Source of the DNA: Nocardia kruczakiae NBRC 101016
Lineage (GTDB): Bacteria > Actinomycetota > Actinomycetes > Mycobacteriales > Mycobacteriaceae
Reading direction: 5' to 3'
Assembly (NCBI RefSeq): GCF_001612965.1
Contig: NZ_BDBL01000017.1
Location: forward strand, 105,830 to 169,829
Length of the DNA: 64,000 nt
Positions 1 through 11,159 of this stretch are shown here, piece after piece (the first letter of the stretch is position 1; every line of letters begins with the position of its first letter). The position numbers and the translations under genes were made by a program. The notes below the pieces were generated by a model. It did not search any database. It was not told the DNA's origin and was given only the letters and a program-made list of their open reading frames with translations.

Positions 1-1024
1 CCACCGCACGCGTCCCCGCGGCGAAGGCCTCGAACTCGAATACACCCATCGGGCCGTTCCAGAACACCGTCCGAGCCTCGGTCAGCAACGCGGCGAACCG
101 CTTGGCCGACTCGGGCCCGATGTCCAGGCCCATCCAGCCCTCGGGAATCTCGGTGGCGGCCACCGTCTTCGACTCCGCGTCCGCGGCGAACTCGTCCGCG
201 GCCACGATGTCCACCGGCAGGTGGATGACGTCGGCGAAACGGTCCAGCAGCTCCTTGCAGGTATCGATCATCTCCTCCTGCAGGAGCGAGGAGCCGACCG
301 AAAGACCCTGAGCGGCAAGGAAGGTGAAGCACATGCCGCCACCGATGACGAGGGTGTCGACCTTGGGGGCCAGCGCCTCGATCACGGCGAGCTTGTCCGA
401 CACCTTGGAACCGCCGAGCACGACCGCGTACGGGCGCTCGGTGTCGGTGGTGAGCTTGCGCAGGACGTCGACCTCCGCGGCGACCAGCGTGCCCGCGTAG
501 TGCGGCAGCAGTTCGGCCACGTCGTAGACCGAGGCCTGCTTGCGGTGCACCACCCCGAAGCCGTCGGAGACGAACGCGCCGTCGTCGCCGACCAGCTCCA
601 CCAGCGCCCGGGCCAGCTTCCGGCGCTGGGCGTCGTCCTTGCTGGTCTCGCGCGGATCGAAGCGGATGTTCTCCAGCAGCAGCACATCACCGTCGGTGAG
701 GCCCTCGGAGCGCGCGAGCGCGTCCTGGCCCACCACATCACCGGCGAGCTGCACGTTGCGGCCCAGCTCCTCGCTCAGCTTCGCGGCCACCGGGGCCAGC
801 GAGAGCTTCGGGTCGGGTTCGCCCTTGGGACGGCCCAGGTGGGCGGTGACGACGACCTTGGCGCCGGCCTCGGCCAGTGTCTTGATCGTGGGTACCGAGG
901 CGATGATCCGGCCCGGATCGGTGATCACGCCGTTGTCGAGGGGAACGTTGAGGTCGGAGCGCACGAGCACGCCCCGCCCCTCCACGCCCTCGGCAAGGAG
1001 ATCCTGAAGGGTCTTGACTGCCAT
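1..1024 (-). CDS. pgk: Phosphoglycerate kinase, C-terminus cut by window edge
   Basis: Cytosolic glycolytic enzyme that transfers phosphate from 1,3-bisphosphoglycerate to ADP. About 341 N-terminal residues of the usual ~400 are present. The start reads [10 protein letters not shown], followed by the substrate-binding [11 protein letters not shown] stretch, the PGK motif [10 protein letters not shown] and GGGMCFTF. The frame stays open through base 1, so the loss is only the window edge. The ATG lies five bases beyond the gap stop, so the two genes are co-transcribed in the order gap-pgk, as in other actinobacteria; tpi is expected next, outside the window. Identification is secure. Confidence 0.97.
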   Translation of the reverse strand, partial: MAVKTLQDLLAEGVEGRGVLVRSDLNVPLDNGVITDPGRIIASVPTIKTLAEAGAKVVVTAHLGRPKGEPDPKLSLAPVAAKLSEELGRNVQLAGDVVGQDALARSEGLTDGDVLLLENIRFDPRETSKDDAQRRKLARALVELVGDDGAFVSDGFGVVHRKQASVYDVAELLPHYAGTLVAAEVDVLRKLTTDTERPYAVVLGGSKVSDKLAVIEALAPKVDTLVIGGGMCFTFLAAQGLSVGSSLLQEEMIDTCKELLDRFADVIHLPVDIVAADEFAADAESKTVAATEIPEGWMGLDIGPESAKRFAALLTEARTVFWNGPMGVFEFEAFAAGTRAV

Positions 1025-1028
1025 GGGT

Positions 1029-2513
<1,485 letters not shown>

Positions 2514-3497
2514 TCATGCGTCTTCGAGAAGTTCGGCCGTGACCGCCGACTCGGTATCGGGAATGCCCAAGTCCTTGGCGCGGCGGTCGGCCATGGACAA
2601 CAGCCGGCGAATACGCCCGGCGACGGCGTCCTTGGTCATCGGCGGGTCGGCCAGCTGGCCGAGTTCCTCCAGGGAGGCCTGGCGGTGCTGCACGCGCAGC
2701 CGCCCCGCGGCGGCCAGATGATCCGGCACGTCCTCGCCGAGGATCTCGAGGGCACGCTCCACGCGCGCCGCGGCGGCGACCGCGGCCCGGGCCGAGCGGC
2801 GCAGGTTGGCGTCGTCGAAGTTGGCGAGGCGGTTCGCCGTCGCGCGGACCTCCCGCCGCATCCGGCGCTCCTCCCAGGTCAGGCGCGTGTCCTGGGCGCC
2901 CATCCGGGTCAGCAGGGCACCGATGGCCTCTCCGTCGCGCACCACGACCCGATCGGTGCCGCGCACCTCGCGGGCCTTGGCCGAGATACCCATCCGGCGG
3001 GCCGCGCCGACCAGGGCCAGTGCCGCCTCGGGCCCGGGGCAGCTCACCTCGAGCGCCGAGGAACGCCCGGGCTCGGTCAGCGAACCGTGAGCCAGGAAGG
3101 CGCCACGCCAGGCCGCCTCCGAATCGCCGATGCTGCCGCCGACGACCTGGGCGGGCAGACCACGCACCGGACGGCCGCGCACATCGAGCAATCCGGTCTG
3201 GCGGGCCAGCGCCTCGCCCTCCTTGGACACGCGCACGACATAGCGGGAGGTCTTGCGCAGACCACCCGCGCCCAGCACGTGCACATCCGATCCGTAGCCG
3301 TAGAGCTCGAAGATCTCGCGCCGTAGTCGCCGCGCGATCGAGCCCATATCGACCTCGGCCTCGACGATCACCCGACCGCCGACGATGTGCAGGCCACCGG
3401 CGAACCGGAGTAGGGCCGACAGTTCCGCCTTGCGTGCACTCACCTGCGAGACGGACAGACGGCTCAACTCGTCTTTCACCTCGGCTGTCATCGCCAC
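2514..3497 (-). CDS. whiA: Sporulation/cell-division regulator WhiA
   Basis: DNA-binding regulator combining a LAGLIDADG-like N-terminal domain with a C-terminal helix-turn-helix. In streptomycetes it acts with WhiB in division; in non-sporulating actinobacteria it is conserved without a settled role. The 327-residue length and the motifs [38 protein letters not shown] and the C-terminal [16 protein letters not shown] are family hallmarks. The GTG start gives [11 protein letters not shown], the usual N-terminus in mycobacteria. The start overlaps the yvcK stop by ten bases, so whiA is the last gene of the rapZ-yvcK-whiA unit. Identification is secure. Confidence 0.97.
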   Translation of the reverse strand: MAMTAEVKDELSRLSVSQVSARKAELSALLRFAGGLHIVGGRVIVEAEVDMGSIARRLRREIFELYGYGSDVHVLGAGGLRKTSRYVVRVSKEGEALARQTGLLDVRGRPVRGLPAQVVGGSIGDSEAAWRGAFLAHGSLTEPGRSSALEVSCPGPEAALALVGAARRMGISAKAREVRGTDRVVVRDGEAIGALLTRMGAQDTRLTWEERRMRREVRATANRLANFDDANLRRSARAAVAAAARVERALEILGEDVPDHLAAAGRLRVQHRQASLEELGQLADPPMTKDAVAGRIRRLLSMADRRAKDLGIPDTESAVTAELLEDA

Positions 3498-4585
3498 GAG
3501 ACCCGCTCCTTTCCACCCAACACGGACCGCACCTGCTGGACCGGATGCCGTCCTTCGACTCGAAGCCCTGCCAATTCCGGCCGAGGTTGGCGGATCACCT
3601 GATCCAGTGCGGCGGCTAGCTTTCCAGGGTGGTGCCGGTCCGTCCCCGCCTCGGCGACATCAGCGAAGGTTACTCGTGCACGCAGCTGTTCGGCAGCTCT
3701 TGCCACATGTTCGCGCTCCCTACCCTCGGGTACGGAGCCGGAGTCCACCAGCACATCATCGACAGCGAAATCCGGTGCGTGCTGGGACAATACATGTAGA
3801 TGCCGTTCGGCGGAGAATCCCGCGGTCTCTCCGGGCTCCGCCGCCAGGTTCAGGACCAGCACTTTTACCGCGCGGGTATGCATCAGCGCCTCCCGCAGAT
3901 CCGGCACGAGCATGTGCGGAATGACGCTGGTGAACCAGGATCCGGGGCCCAGGACCACCACATCGGCGTGCTCGATCGCCGAGGTGGCCTCCGGGCTGGC
4001 CGGCGGGTCGGACGGGATCAGCCGGACCCGGCGCACCTTGCCCGGTGTGGTGGCCACCGCGACCTGGCCGCGGATACACCGGCTGACCCGCGGGTCTGCC
4101 TCCAGCCCGGAGACGTCGGCCTCGATGGTCAGCGCGGTCGGCGACATCGGCAGCACGCGGCCGGTGCAGCGCAGGATCGCGGCCATCTCGTCGAGCGCCG
4201 CGACCGGGTCGCCCAGCACCTCGGCCAGCCCGGCCAGTACGAGGTTGCCGACCGAATGCCCGGCCAGCGCTCCGGTGCCGCCGAAGCGATGCTGCGCCGT
4301 GCGCGCCCAGATCCCGTCGGGGTCCTCGGCCAGGGCGGCCAGCGCCATCCGCAGGTCGCCCGGCGGCAGCATGCCCAGTTCGGAACGCAGGCGTCCGGAC
4401 GATCCGCCGTCGTCCGCGACGGTGACGACCGCGGTGATGCGCTCGGTGATCCGGCGCGCGGCGGTCAGCGTGGCGTAGAGACCGTGTCCGCCGCCCAGGG
4501 CGACCAGCGTGGGGTCGGCCGAATCACCCGATTTTTCGGTTTCTTCGGAGGGGGTGGTGTCGTCACGATGGTCCGCGTCGGTCAT
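3488..4585 (-). CDS. yvcK: YvcK/CofD-like gluconeogenesis and cell-envelope factor
   Basis: Member of the YvcK (CofD-like) family, which binds UDP-sugars and is needed for normal morphology and growth on gluconeogenic carbon; the mycobacterial relative is CuvA. The protein has 365 residues. The glycine-rich nucleotide site [13 protein letters not shown] (about 28-40), [12 protein letters not shown] and [12 protein letters not shown] are intact. The first ~25 residues are acidic, rich in Asp, Glu and Ser, and look disordered. Its start overlaps the rapZ stop by four bases (ATGA) and its stop overlaps whiA, which implies translational coupling. Confidence 0.95.
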   Translation of the reverse strand: MTDADHRDDTTPSEETEKSGDSADPTLVALGGGHGLYATLTAARRITERITAVVTVADDGGSSGRLRSELGMLPPGDLRMALAALAEDPDGIWARTAQHRFGGTGALAGHSVGNLVLAGLAEVLGDPVAALDEMAAILRCTGRVLPMSPTALTIEADVSGLEADPRVSRCIRGQVAVATTPGKVRRVRLIPSDPPASPEATSAIEHADVVVLGPGSWFTSVIPHMLVPDLREALMHTRAVKVLVLNLAAEPGETAGFSAERHLHVLSQHAPDFAVDDVLVDSGSVPEGREREHVARAAEQLRARVTFADVAEAGTDRHHPGKLAAALDQVIRQPRPELAGLRVEGRHPVQQVRSVLGGKERVSWR

Positions 4586-5523
4586 TCGCGCCCCAGATCC
4601 CGGTGGACCACGCGCACGACATCGGTCGAGGCACTGTCGGGCCGGCCCAGCAGTTCACCCAGCTCCTCGGCGATCGCCACGCTGCGGTGCTTACCACCGG
4701 TACACCCCACTGCCACGGTCATATATCGCTTACCCTCCTGGCGGTAGCCGCTGGTGGTCAGGTCGACCAGATGGCGGCAGGTATTCACATAGTCGTCGGC
4801 GCCGGGCCGTGACAATACGTACTCGCTGACCACGGCGTCCTGCCCGGTATGTTCCCGCAATTCCGGAATCCAATGCGGATTCGGCAGAAATCGCACATCG
4901 AAAACCATGTCCGCATCCAGCGGAACGCCATATTTGAATCCGAACGATTGGATCGTCACCTGCAGGGCGGCGGGCGCGCCGCCGCCGTAGGCCTCCTCCA
5001 ATTTGCGGTGCAACTGGTGGACCGACAGCGCGGTGGTGTCGATCACCAGATCGGCGGCGGTCTTGACCTTCGACAGGGCCCGGCGCTCCGCGGCGATCCC
5101 GGCCGAGAGGGTGCCGTCGGCGCTCTCGCTCTGTAGCGGGTGGCGGCGGCGGGCGAAGCCGAAGCGCCGGATCAGCACATCGTCGGAGGCCTCGAGAAAC
5201 AGCAGGCGGGTACCGACCCCGTTGGCTCGCAGCTGATCGGTCACCCCGGACAGATCGCCGGTGAAGAAGCGGCTGCGCACGTCCATGACCAGCGCGAGTT
5301 TCGTGATCGGCGGATCGGCGGCGGCACCGAGTTCGATGAGCCGGCCGATCAGTTCCGGCGGCAGATTGTCCGCGACGTACCAGCCGAGATCCTCGAGGAC
5401 TCGGGCCGCGGTACCACGCCCGGCACCGGACAGGCCGGTGACGATGACCACCTCGACCGGATGCGCATCGGGCCGCGGCCGAATGCCGGTACTCGCGTTG
5501 GGGTTCGATTCGACGCTCGTCAT
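4582..5523 (-). CDS. rapZ: RapZ family nucleotide-binding protein
   Basis: P-loop protein of the RapZ/YvcJ family, 313 residues. In E. coli RapZ is an RNase E adaptor controlling glucosamine synthesis; the actinobacterial role is not established. The Walker A-like motif reads GLSGAGRGTA (about 31-40), with Arg-Gly replacing the usual Lys-Ser, a change also found in mycobacterial homologues. FGFKYGVPLDADMVFDVRFL and the C-terminal CTGGKHRSV phosphate-binding motif are intact. It is the first gene of the rapZ-yvcK-whiA unit, 104 bases downstream of uvrC. Confidence 0.95.
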   Translation of the reverse strand: MTSVESNPNASTGIRPRPDAHPVEVVIVTGLSGAGRGTAARVLEDLGWYVADNLPPELIGRLIELGAAADPPITKLALVMDVRSRFFTGDLSGVTDQLRANGVGTRLLFLEASDDVLIRRFGFARRRHPLQSESADGTLSAGIAAERRALSKVKTAADLVIDTTALSVHQLHRKLEEAYGGGAPAALQVTIQSFGFKYGVPLDADMVFDVRFLPNPHWIPELREHTGQDAVVSEYVLSRPGADDYVNTCRHLVDLTTSGYRQEGKRYMTVAVGCTGGKHRSVAIAEELGELLGRPDSASTDVVRVVHRDLGRE

Positions 5524-5627
5524 GTCCTATCGGGTTCCGTCCGTGGCTGCCATTCGATCATCCTGCCCGCCCCCACCGGCCGCGGCCGTGCGCGCAGCGC
5601 CGGCGACACCGAGCCGTGACCGAGACG

Positions 5628-7748
5628 TCATTCGGAGTTGAGTGCCGCGAGCACGGCCTTGGCCGTCGCCACCCCGATACCGGGCACCTCCGTGATTTCC
5701 TCCACCGTAGCCTGCTTGAGTTTGGCCACCGAACCGAAGTGGGTCACCAGTGCGGTACGCCGCGTCTCGCCCAGTCCCCGCACCGAATCCAGGGCAGAAG
5801 CGGTCATCCGGCGTGAACGCTTACTGCGATGGAAGGTGATGGCGAACCGGTGCGCCTCGTCGCGCACGCGCTGCAGCAGGAACAGCGATTCGCTGGTGCG
5901 CGGCATGATCACCGGGTCGGACTCGCCCGGCACCCACACCTCCTCCAGGCGCTTGGCCAGCCCGATCACCGCCACGTCGGTGATGCCGAGTTCATCGAGC
6001 ACCTCGGCCGCGGCCGCCACCTGCGGGGCGCCGCCGTCGACGACGTACAGGTTCGGCGGATAGGAGAATTTGCGCGGCCGCCCGGTGGCCGGATCGATCC
6101 CGGGCGGCAGATCCGCGGGTTCGGCCTCGGCGGTGGCGATCGCCGCGGCGCCGGCCTGCGGATGTGGAGCACCGGTTGCGCCCGCGTGCTCGGCCGCATC
6201 GGCCTCCGCCGTCGCCGCCGCACTCATCTCGTCCAATTCCTTACGCAACCGATAGAACCGGCGCCGGGTGACCTCGGCGATGCTGGCCACATCGTCGGAG
6301 CGGCCCTCACCCGCGGCCTCCTTGATCGTGTAGTGCCGGTATTCCGATTTGCGCGGCAGCCCGTCCTCGAACACCACCAGCGAGGCGACGACATCGGTGC
6401 CCTGCACGTGGCTGATGTCGACGCATTCGATGCGCAGCGGCGCGCTGTCGAGATCGAGGGCGTCCTGAATGCCTTGCAGCGCGGCCGATCTCGCGGTCAG
6501 ATCGCCGGCGCGCTTGAGTTTGTGCTGGGCCAGCGCCTCCTGCGCATTGCGCTGCACGGTCTCCATCAGCGCCTTCTTGTCACCGCGCTGCGGCACCCGC
6601 AGCGCCACGGCCGAACCGCGCAGCCCCGACAGCCAGCCCTGCACCTGCTCCGGATCGCCGGGCAGTTCCGGCACCAGGACCTCGCGCGGGACCGCGGTGG
6701 CGGGGGTCTCGGTATCGGTGTGCTCGGCGAAGGCGGCCTGTTCGCCGTAGAACTGGGTGACGAATTGTTCCACCAGGGCGGCCAGCTCGCTCGGCCCCTG
6801 GGCGCCCTCGTCGATCGGCGCGGCGCCCGCGGCGTCTTCGGTACCGGCCCAGTTCAGGTCGACGGCGTCGCCCGATTTGTCGACGACCCAGCCGCGCTGG
6901 CCGCGCACCCGCCCGTCGCGCACATGGAAGATCTGTACCGCGACCTCGAGTTCGTCGGAGGCGAACGCGATCACATCCGCGTCGGTACCGGTGCCGAGCA
7001 CGACCGCCTGCTTTTCCAGCGCGCGCTTGAGGGCGGCGACGTCGTCGCGCAGCCGGGCGGCGGTCTCGAAGTCCAGATCCGCTGCGGCGGACTGCATTCG
7101 GCGTTCCAGCTCTCGCACCATGCGATCGGTGCGGCCGGACAGGAAGTCGCAGAAGTCCTCGGCGATGCGGCGGTGCTCGTCGGCGTCGACACGGCCGATG
7201 CACGGCGCTGAACACTTGTCGATATAACCGAGCAGGCACGGACGCCCGATCTGCCTGTGGCGCTTGAACACTCCGGCCGAACACGTCCGCACCGGAAACA
7301 CCCGCAGCAGCAGATCCACGGTCTCGCGAATGGCCCAGGCGTGGGCGTACGGTCCGAAATACCGCACACCCTTCTTGCGCGCCCCCCGATAGACGAACAC
7401 CCGCGGATATTCCTCGTTCATACTCACCGCGAGCATGGGGTAGGTCTTGTCGTCGCGGTAGCGCACGTTGAAGCGCGGATCGAATTCCTTGATCCAGTTG
7501 TACTCCAGCTGCAGCGCCTCCACCTCGGTGGAAACCACCGTCCACTCGACGCTCGCGGCGGTGGTCACCATCTGCCGGGTGCGCGGATGCAGCGAGGACA
7601 CATCGGCGAAGTAGGAATTCAGGCGGCTGCGCAGACTCTTCGCCTTGCCGACATAGATCACCTGCCCGTAGGAATCCCGGAATTTGTAGACGCCGGGGTC
7701 GACGGGAATGGTGCCCGGTGCGGGGCGATAGGTCGCGGGATCTGCCAC
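5628..7748 (-). CDS. uvrC: Excinuclease ABC subunit C
   Basis: Makes both incisions in nucleotide excision repair within the UvrBC complex. The 706-residue protein shows the N-terminal GIY-YIG nuclease ([10 protein letters not shown] to [11 protein letters not shown], about 18-45), a UVR domain that contacts UvrB (about 205-245), the RNase H-like C-terminal nuclease half ([18 protein letters not shown]), and a terminal tandem helix-hairpin-helix ([25 protein letters not shown]). A roughly 55-residue Ala/Glu-rich linker inside the second half lengthens the protein. Translation starts at GTG (MADPATYRP). No SOS box was noticed upstream. Confidence 0.97.
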   Translation of the reverse strand: MADPATYRPAPGTIPVDPGVYKFRDSYGQVIYVGKAKSLRSRLNSYFADVSSLHPRTRQMVTTAASVEWTVVSTEVEALQLEYNWIKEFDPRFNVRYRDDKTYPMLAVSMNEEYPRVFVYRGARKKGVRYFGPYAHAWAIRETVDLLLRVFPVRTCSAGVFKRHRQIGRPCLLGYIDKCSAPCIGRVDADEHRRIAEDFCDFLSGRTDRMVRELERRMQSAAADLDFETAARLRDDVAALKRALEKQAVVLGTGTDADVIAFASDELEVAVQIFHVRDGRVRGQRGWVVDKSGDAVDLNWAGTEDAAGAAPIDEGAQGPSELAALVEQFVTQFYGEQAAFAEHTDTETPATAVPREVLVPELPGDPEQVQGWLSGLRGSAVALRVPQRGDKKALMETVQRNAQEALAQHKLKRAGDLTARSAALQGIQDALDLDSAPLRIECVDISHVQGTDVVASLVVFEDGLPRKSEYRHYTIKEAAGEGRSDDVASIAEVTRRRFYRLRKELDEMSAAATAEADAAEHAGATGAPHPQAGAAAIATAEAEPADLPPGIDPATGRPRKFSYPPNLYVVDGGAPQVAAAAEVLDELGITDVAVIGLAKRLEEVWVPGESDPVIMPRTSESLFLLQRVRDEAHRFAITFHRSKRSRRMTASALDSVRGLGETRRTALVTHFGSVAKLKQATVEEITEVPGIGVATAKAVLAALNSE

Positions 7749-7801
7749 GCCACCAGGTTAACGACCGGCACCGACAGCCGATGACGCGCCGACCGTCATC
7801 G

Positions 7802-8656
7802 TCATCGGTGCATCCGGTGGGCGCCGGCGAGGATCGCGTCGCAGAGTGCCTGCTCGGGTTCGGAGAGCCGGCTGTGCCGGCGCAGCAGCACGAACTCCAG
7901 CTCGCCCAATTCCGGCAGCTTCTCGTCCTCGACCGCGAAAAGCCCTGGCGGAAGCAGAGTTTCGGCGTGCGCCACGACTCCCAGCCCGGCCAGCACCGCG
8001 GCCCGCAGCCCGAGCTGACTGTCGCTGACGCAGGCGATCCGCCAGGTCCGGCCCTCCCGCTCGAGTGCGCGCAGTGCCACGTGCCGGGTCAGGCTCGGCG
8101 GCGGATAGGTCACGACGGGCACCGGATCGACGATGTCGCCGATGCCCGAGCGCCCGGCCCACACCAGCCGGTCGCGCCACAGCAGTTCCCCGTGCCGCTC
8201 GCCGGGCAGCCGTTTGGCCACCATCAGGTCCAGCTCGCCCGCCGCCATCCTCGTCTTGAGGTTCTCGCTGAGCCCGACGATCAGTTCCAGATCCACGCCC
8301 GGATGCGAACGCTGGAATTCCAGCAGGACGTCGGGCAGTTCGCGGGCCACCAGATCATCGGAGGCGCCCAGCCGGATCAGTCCGGTGAGCCGGGAATCGG
8401 AGAAGTAGCGGTCGGCCTGGGCCTGTGCGTCGAGGATGCTGCGCGCGAAGCCGACCATCGCGGCCCCGTCGGCGGTCAGCGCCAGATTGCGGGTGTCGCG
8501 GCGAATCAGTTCGCGGCCCGCGGCCTGCTCGAGCCGGGCGATATGCCCGCTCACCGTGGACTGGCGCAGGCCGAGGATGCGGCCCGCCGCGGTGAACCCG
8601 CCGGCGCGTTCGACCGCCAGGAAGGTGCGCAGCAATTCCGGATCGAACACACTCAT
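7802..8656 (-). CDS. LysR-family regulator, YfeR-like position
   Basis: LysR-type transcription factor of about 284 residues. The winged helix-turn-helix occupies residues 1-60 (LLRTFLAVERAGGFTAAG, followed by QSTVSGHIARLEQ). The periplasmic-binding-like effector domain follows from about residue 90. It is divergent from a YfeH-type transporter with only about 70 bases between the starts, the usual arrangement for a LysR protein controlling its neighbour. Enteric yfeR/yfeH has the same layout. The effector is unknown. A GTG three bases upstream of the chosen ATG is an alternative start. Confidence 0.88.
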   Translation of the reverse strand: MSVFDPELLRTFLAVERAGGFTAAGRILGLRQSTVSGHIARLEQAAGRELIRRDTRNLALTADGAAMVGFARSILDAQAQADRYFSDSRLTGLIRLGASDDLVARELPDVLLEFQRSHPGVDLELIVGLSENLKTRMAAGELDLMVAKRLPGERHGELLWRDRLVWAGRSGIGDIVDPVPVVTYPPPSLTRHVALRALEREGRTWRIACVSDSQLGLRAAVLAGLGVVAHAETLLPPGLFAVEDEKLPELGELEFVLLRRHSRLSEPEQALCDAILAGAHRMHR

Positions 8657-8727
8657 CACGTTACTCGTTCATAGATATCGCTTCCATCGACTTTGGTGAT
8701 CAGTGGGCCGCGCCGTACCGTGGCGAG

Positions 8728-9768
8728 GTGACGTTGCTGGCCAAACTCCGTATCGACGGCTTCCTGCTGGGCCTGTTCGCGGCGATGGCGATCGGCCTGA
8801 TCCTGCCCGCCCGCGGCGGCGCGGCCGACGTCCTGACGTGGGTCACCAAGGTAGCGATCGCGGTGCTGTTCCTGCTGTACGGCACCCGGCTCGAACCGCG
8901 CGAGGCGCTCGCCGGCCTGCGGCACTGGCGGCTGCACACGACGGTGCTGGCCGCGACCTATGTCCTGTTCCCACTGCTCGGCCTGGCGATGCGGTTGCTG
9001 GTCCCCTCGGTGCTCAGCGACGAGCTCTACACCGGAATGCTCTATCTGTGCCTGCTGCCCTCGACGGTGCAGTCCTCGATCGCGTTCACCGCCATCGCGC
9101 GGGGCAACGTGGCGGCCGCGGTGGTCAGTGCCTCGGTGTCGAACCTGCTGGGCGTGTTCCTGACACCCCTGCTGGTGATGCTGCTGATGCAGACCACCGG
9201 TGACGCCACCGTCTCGCCGATGTCGATCGTGGAGATCGTGGTGCAGCTGCTGCTGCCGTTCATCGCCGGTCAGCTGCTGCGGCCGAAGCTGCACCGGATA
9301 TTGGCGCACACCACCCTCACCAAGGTCGTCGATCGCGGTTCGGTGTATCTCGTGGTGTACGCCGCCTTCAGCGCGGGCATGGTCGAACACGTCTGGCAGG
9401 GGCTGGCCGTGGGTCGCCTGCTGGCGGTCGTGGGTGTGGCGATCGTCCTGCTGGCGGTGGTGCTGGGCGTGACGGCGGGAGTGGCCCGGCTGTTCGGATT
9501 CGACCGGGCCGATCGCATCGTGGTGATCTTCTGCGGATCCAAGAAGAGTCTGGCCACCGGCCTGCCGATGGCGACGGTCCTGTTCGCCGGACATCCGGTG
9601 GGCCTGATCGTGTTGCCGCTCATGATCTTCCACCAGATTCAGCTGATCACCTGCGCCGCGCTGGCCGGGCGGTGGGGGCGCGCGGCGGACGAGGCCGAGG
9701 CGGCCCGGACAGCGGTCACCTCCCCCGACGCGGCGGTCCCGGGCATCACCCCGGCTCAGCGAAGCTGA
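8728..9768 (+). CDS. YfeH-type bile acid:sodium symporter family protein
   Basis: Integral membrane carrier of the BASS superfamily, YfeH/SBF-like subgroup, 346 residues with about ten hydrophobic segments. Family features include FLLYGTRLEPREAL after the second segment, GLRHWRLH, a helix-breaking LLPSTVQSSIAFTAIARGN, and CGSKKSLATGLPMA near the C-terminus. The substrate is not known; related carriers move organic anions with sodium. It starts with GTG after GGCGAG. The 3' end overlaps the convergent glycosylase gene by 23 bases. The divergent LysR gene probably controls it. Confidence 0.88.
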   Translation: MTLLAKLRIDGFLLGLFAAMAIGLILPARGGAADVLTWVTKVAIAVLFLLYGTRLEPREALAGLRHWRLHTTVLAATYVLFPLLGLAMRLLVPSVLSDELYTGMLYLCLLPSTVQSSIAFTAIARGNVAAAVVSASVSNLLGVFLTPLLVMLLMQTTGDATVSPMSIVEIVVQLLLPFIAGQLLRPKLHRILAHTTLTKVVDRGSVYLVVYAAFSAGMVEHVWQGLAVGRLLAVVGVAIVLLAVVLGVTAGVARLFGFDRADRIVVIFCGSKKSLATGLPMATVLFAGHPVGLIVLPLMIFHQIQLITCAALAGRWGRAADEAEAARTAVTSPDAAVPGITPAQRS

Positions 9769-11023
9769 CCCCGGCCGGCACCGAAAGCCGTTCGCGGGCA
9801 GCCACTTCGACGGCCAGCGCCGTCGCCAGATCGCCGCGGTCGCCGACCACCACGGTCTCGAGCCCCAGCCACCCGGCCATCGCCTCCAACTGCCCGGCCA
9901 GTTCGTGAGCGACGCGCGCGTGGGGCCGATCGGGTTCGGCGAAGGCCCCGAGCACCTGCAGCCGACCGGTCGCGCGGTCCGCGCGCAGGTCCACCCGGCC
10001 GACGAGTTCACCGTCGAGCAGGAACGGAAAGACGTAATAGCCGTGCACCCGTTTGTGTTCCGGGGTGTAGATCTCGATCCGGTAGTGGAAATCGAACAGC
10101 CGCTCGGTCCGGGGCCGGAAGAAGATCAGCGGGTCGAACGGGCACAGCAGGGCAGCGCCGTCGACCCGTCGCGGGATCCGGGCCCCGGTACGCAGGTAGG
10201 CCGGCTTGTCCCAGCCGTCCACCCGCACCGGCTCGAGTTCTCCGGCGTCGACCAGCTCGGCCAGCGCCGGTTCGCACTGCCGCCGATGCAGCCGGTAGTA
10301 GTCGCGCAGATCGGTCTCGGTGGCCACCCCCAACGCGTCGGCGGCCCGCAGAACCAGCTCACGCACGGCGTCCGCTTCGTCGACGCGGCGGCTCACGACC
10401 TCGTCCGGCAGCACGCGCTCGGTGAGGTCGTAGTGCCGCTGGAAGCCGACCCGCTTGTCCACCGAAAGTTCGCCGGTGGCGAACAACATCTCGCACACCA
10501 CCTTGGTATCGCTGTGGTTCCAGCCCCAATGATCCTTGCGCCGCGGGCGATTCAGCTCGAGCTGCCGTTCCACCTCTGCCGCGGTACACGCGCCGACCTG
10601 GTCGATCACGCTCAGCACCCGGCCGGGCAGATCGGGATTCTCGTCGAGTACCCGGCGCGCCCCGCCCCAGCGGCCGTGCGCGTAACCGGCCATCCGCCAC
10701 CGCAGCAGTGGCCAATCCTCCACCGGGATCAGCGCCGCCTCGTGTGCCCAGTACTCCACGAGCCGGCGCGGCCGACGGGCACTGTGTTCCCAGATCGCCT
10801 CGTCGAGCAGCGTGCGATCGTAGGCGCCGATCCGGGCGAACACCGGCGCGTACTGCGCCCGGACCACCGCCGCGACCGAATCCAGTTGCAGCAGTTTGGT
10901 ATTGCGGACCACGCCCAGTACGGTTCGGCGGCTCGCGCCACCGGCCCCGTCCGCTCGATCGCGGGTGGCGGTGGCGAATCCCTGGGCGGCGAGTGCGGCC
11001 CGGCGAGCCGCGGCGGAGGTCAT
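9746..11023 (-). CDS. HTH_42 DNA glycosylase, YcaQ/AlkX type
   Basis: Member of the winged-helix HTH_42 superfamily that contains the AlkZ and YcaQ/AlkX glycosylases, which excise bulky lesions or unhook interstrand crosslinks. The protein has 425 residues from the ATG giving MTSAAARRAALAAQ. The catalytic signature is NTKLLQLDSVAAVVRAQY: residues 46-48 read Q-L-D, the QxD form of the YcaQ branch rather than the QxQ form of AlkZ. A longer upstream open frame exists but has no homology-like content. The activity is inferred from the motif. It is divergent from the FAD dehydrogenase and convergent with the YfeH-type carrier. Confidence 0.85.
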   Translation of the reverse strand: MTSAAARRAALAAQGFATATRDRADGAGGASRRTVLGVVRNTKLLQLDSVAAVVRAQYAPVFARIGAYDRTLLDEAIWEHSARRPRRLVEYWAHEAALIPVEDWPLLRWRMAGYAHGRWGGARRVLDENPDLPGRVLSVIDQVGACTAAEVERQLELNRPRRKDHWGWNHSDTKVVCEMLFATGELSVDKRVGFQRHYDLTERVLPDEVVSRRVDEADAVRELVLRAADALGVATETDLRDYYRLHRRQCEPALAELVDAGELEPVRVDGWDKPAYLRTGARIPRRVDGAALLCPFDPLIFFRPRTERLFDFHYRIEIYTPEHKRVHGYYVFPFLLDGELVGRVDLRADRATGRLQVLGAFAEPDRPHARVAHELAGQLEAMAGWLGLETVVVGDRGDLATALAVEVAARERLSVPAGVSFAEPG

Positions 11024-11104
11024 GGTGCGCACGCACCGAATCTGCCATGACCCACCGACAGATATGCCGGAGCCGGGCTCGCGACGGCTCGAATCTGCTA
11101 CCTT

Positions 11105-11130
11105 GAACACGTTCGATACACGAATGTATC
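11105..11130. promoter_or_regulatory. Two adjacent palindromes upstream of the FAD dehydrogenase
   Basis: GAACACGTTC (arms GAAC/GTTC, two-base centre) is followed directly by GATACA-CGAA-TGTATC, a perfect six-base-arm inverted repeat. Both lie 30-55 bases upstream of the FAD dehydrogenase GTG and may overlap its promoter (TTGAAC at 11103 as a -35 candidate, TATCCA at 11127 as a weak -10). They look like repressor half-sites, but no adjacent regulator gene points to the binding protein. Confidence 0.45.
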
Positions 11131-11159
11131 CAAATCGCGCCGAATGCGGAGGAGTGCCC

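Noticed and set aside
11103..11116. LexA box upstream of the YcaQ-like and FAD genes
   Set aside because: GAAC and GTTC are present but separated by two bases rather than the required four.
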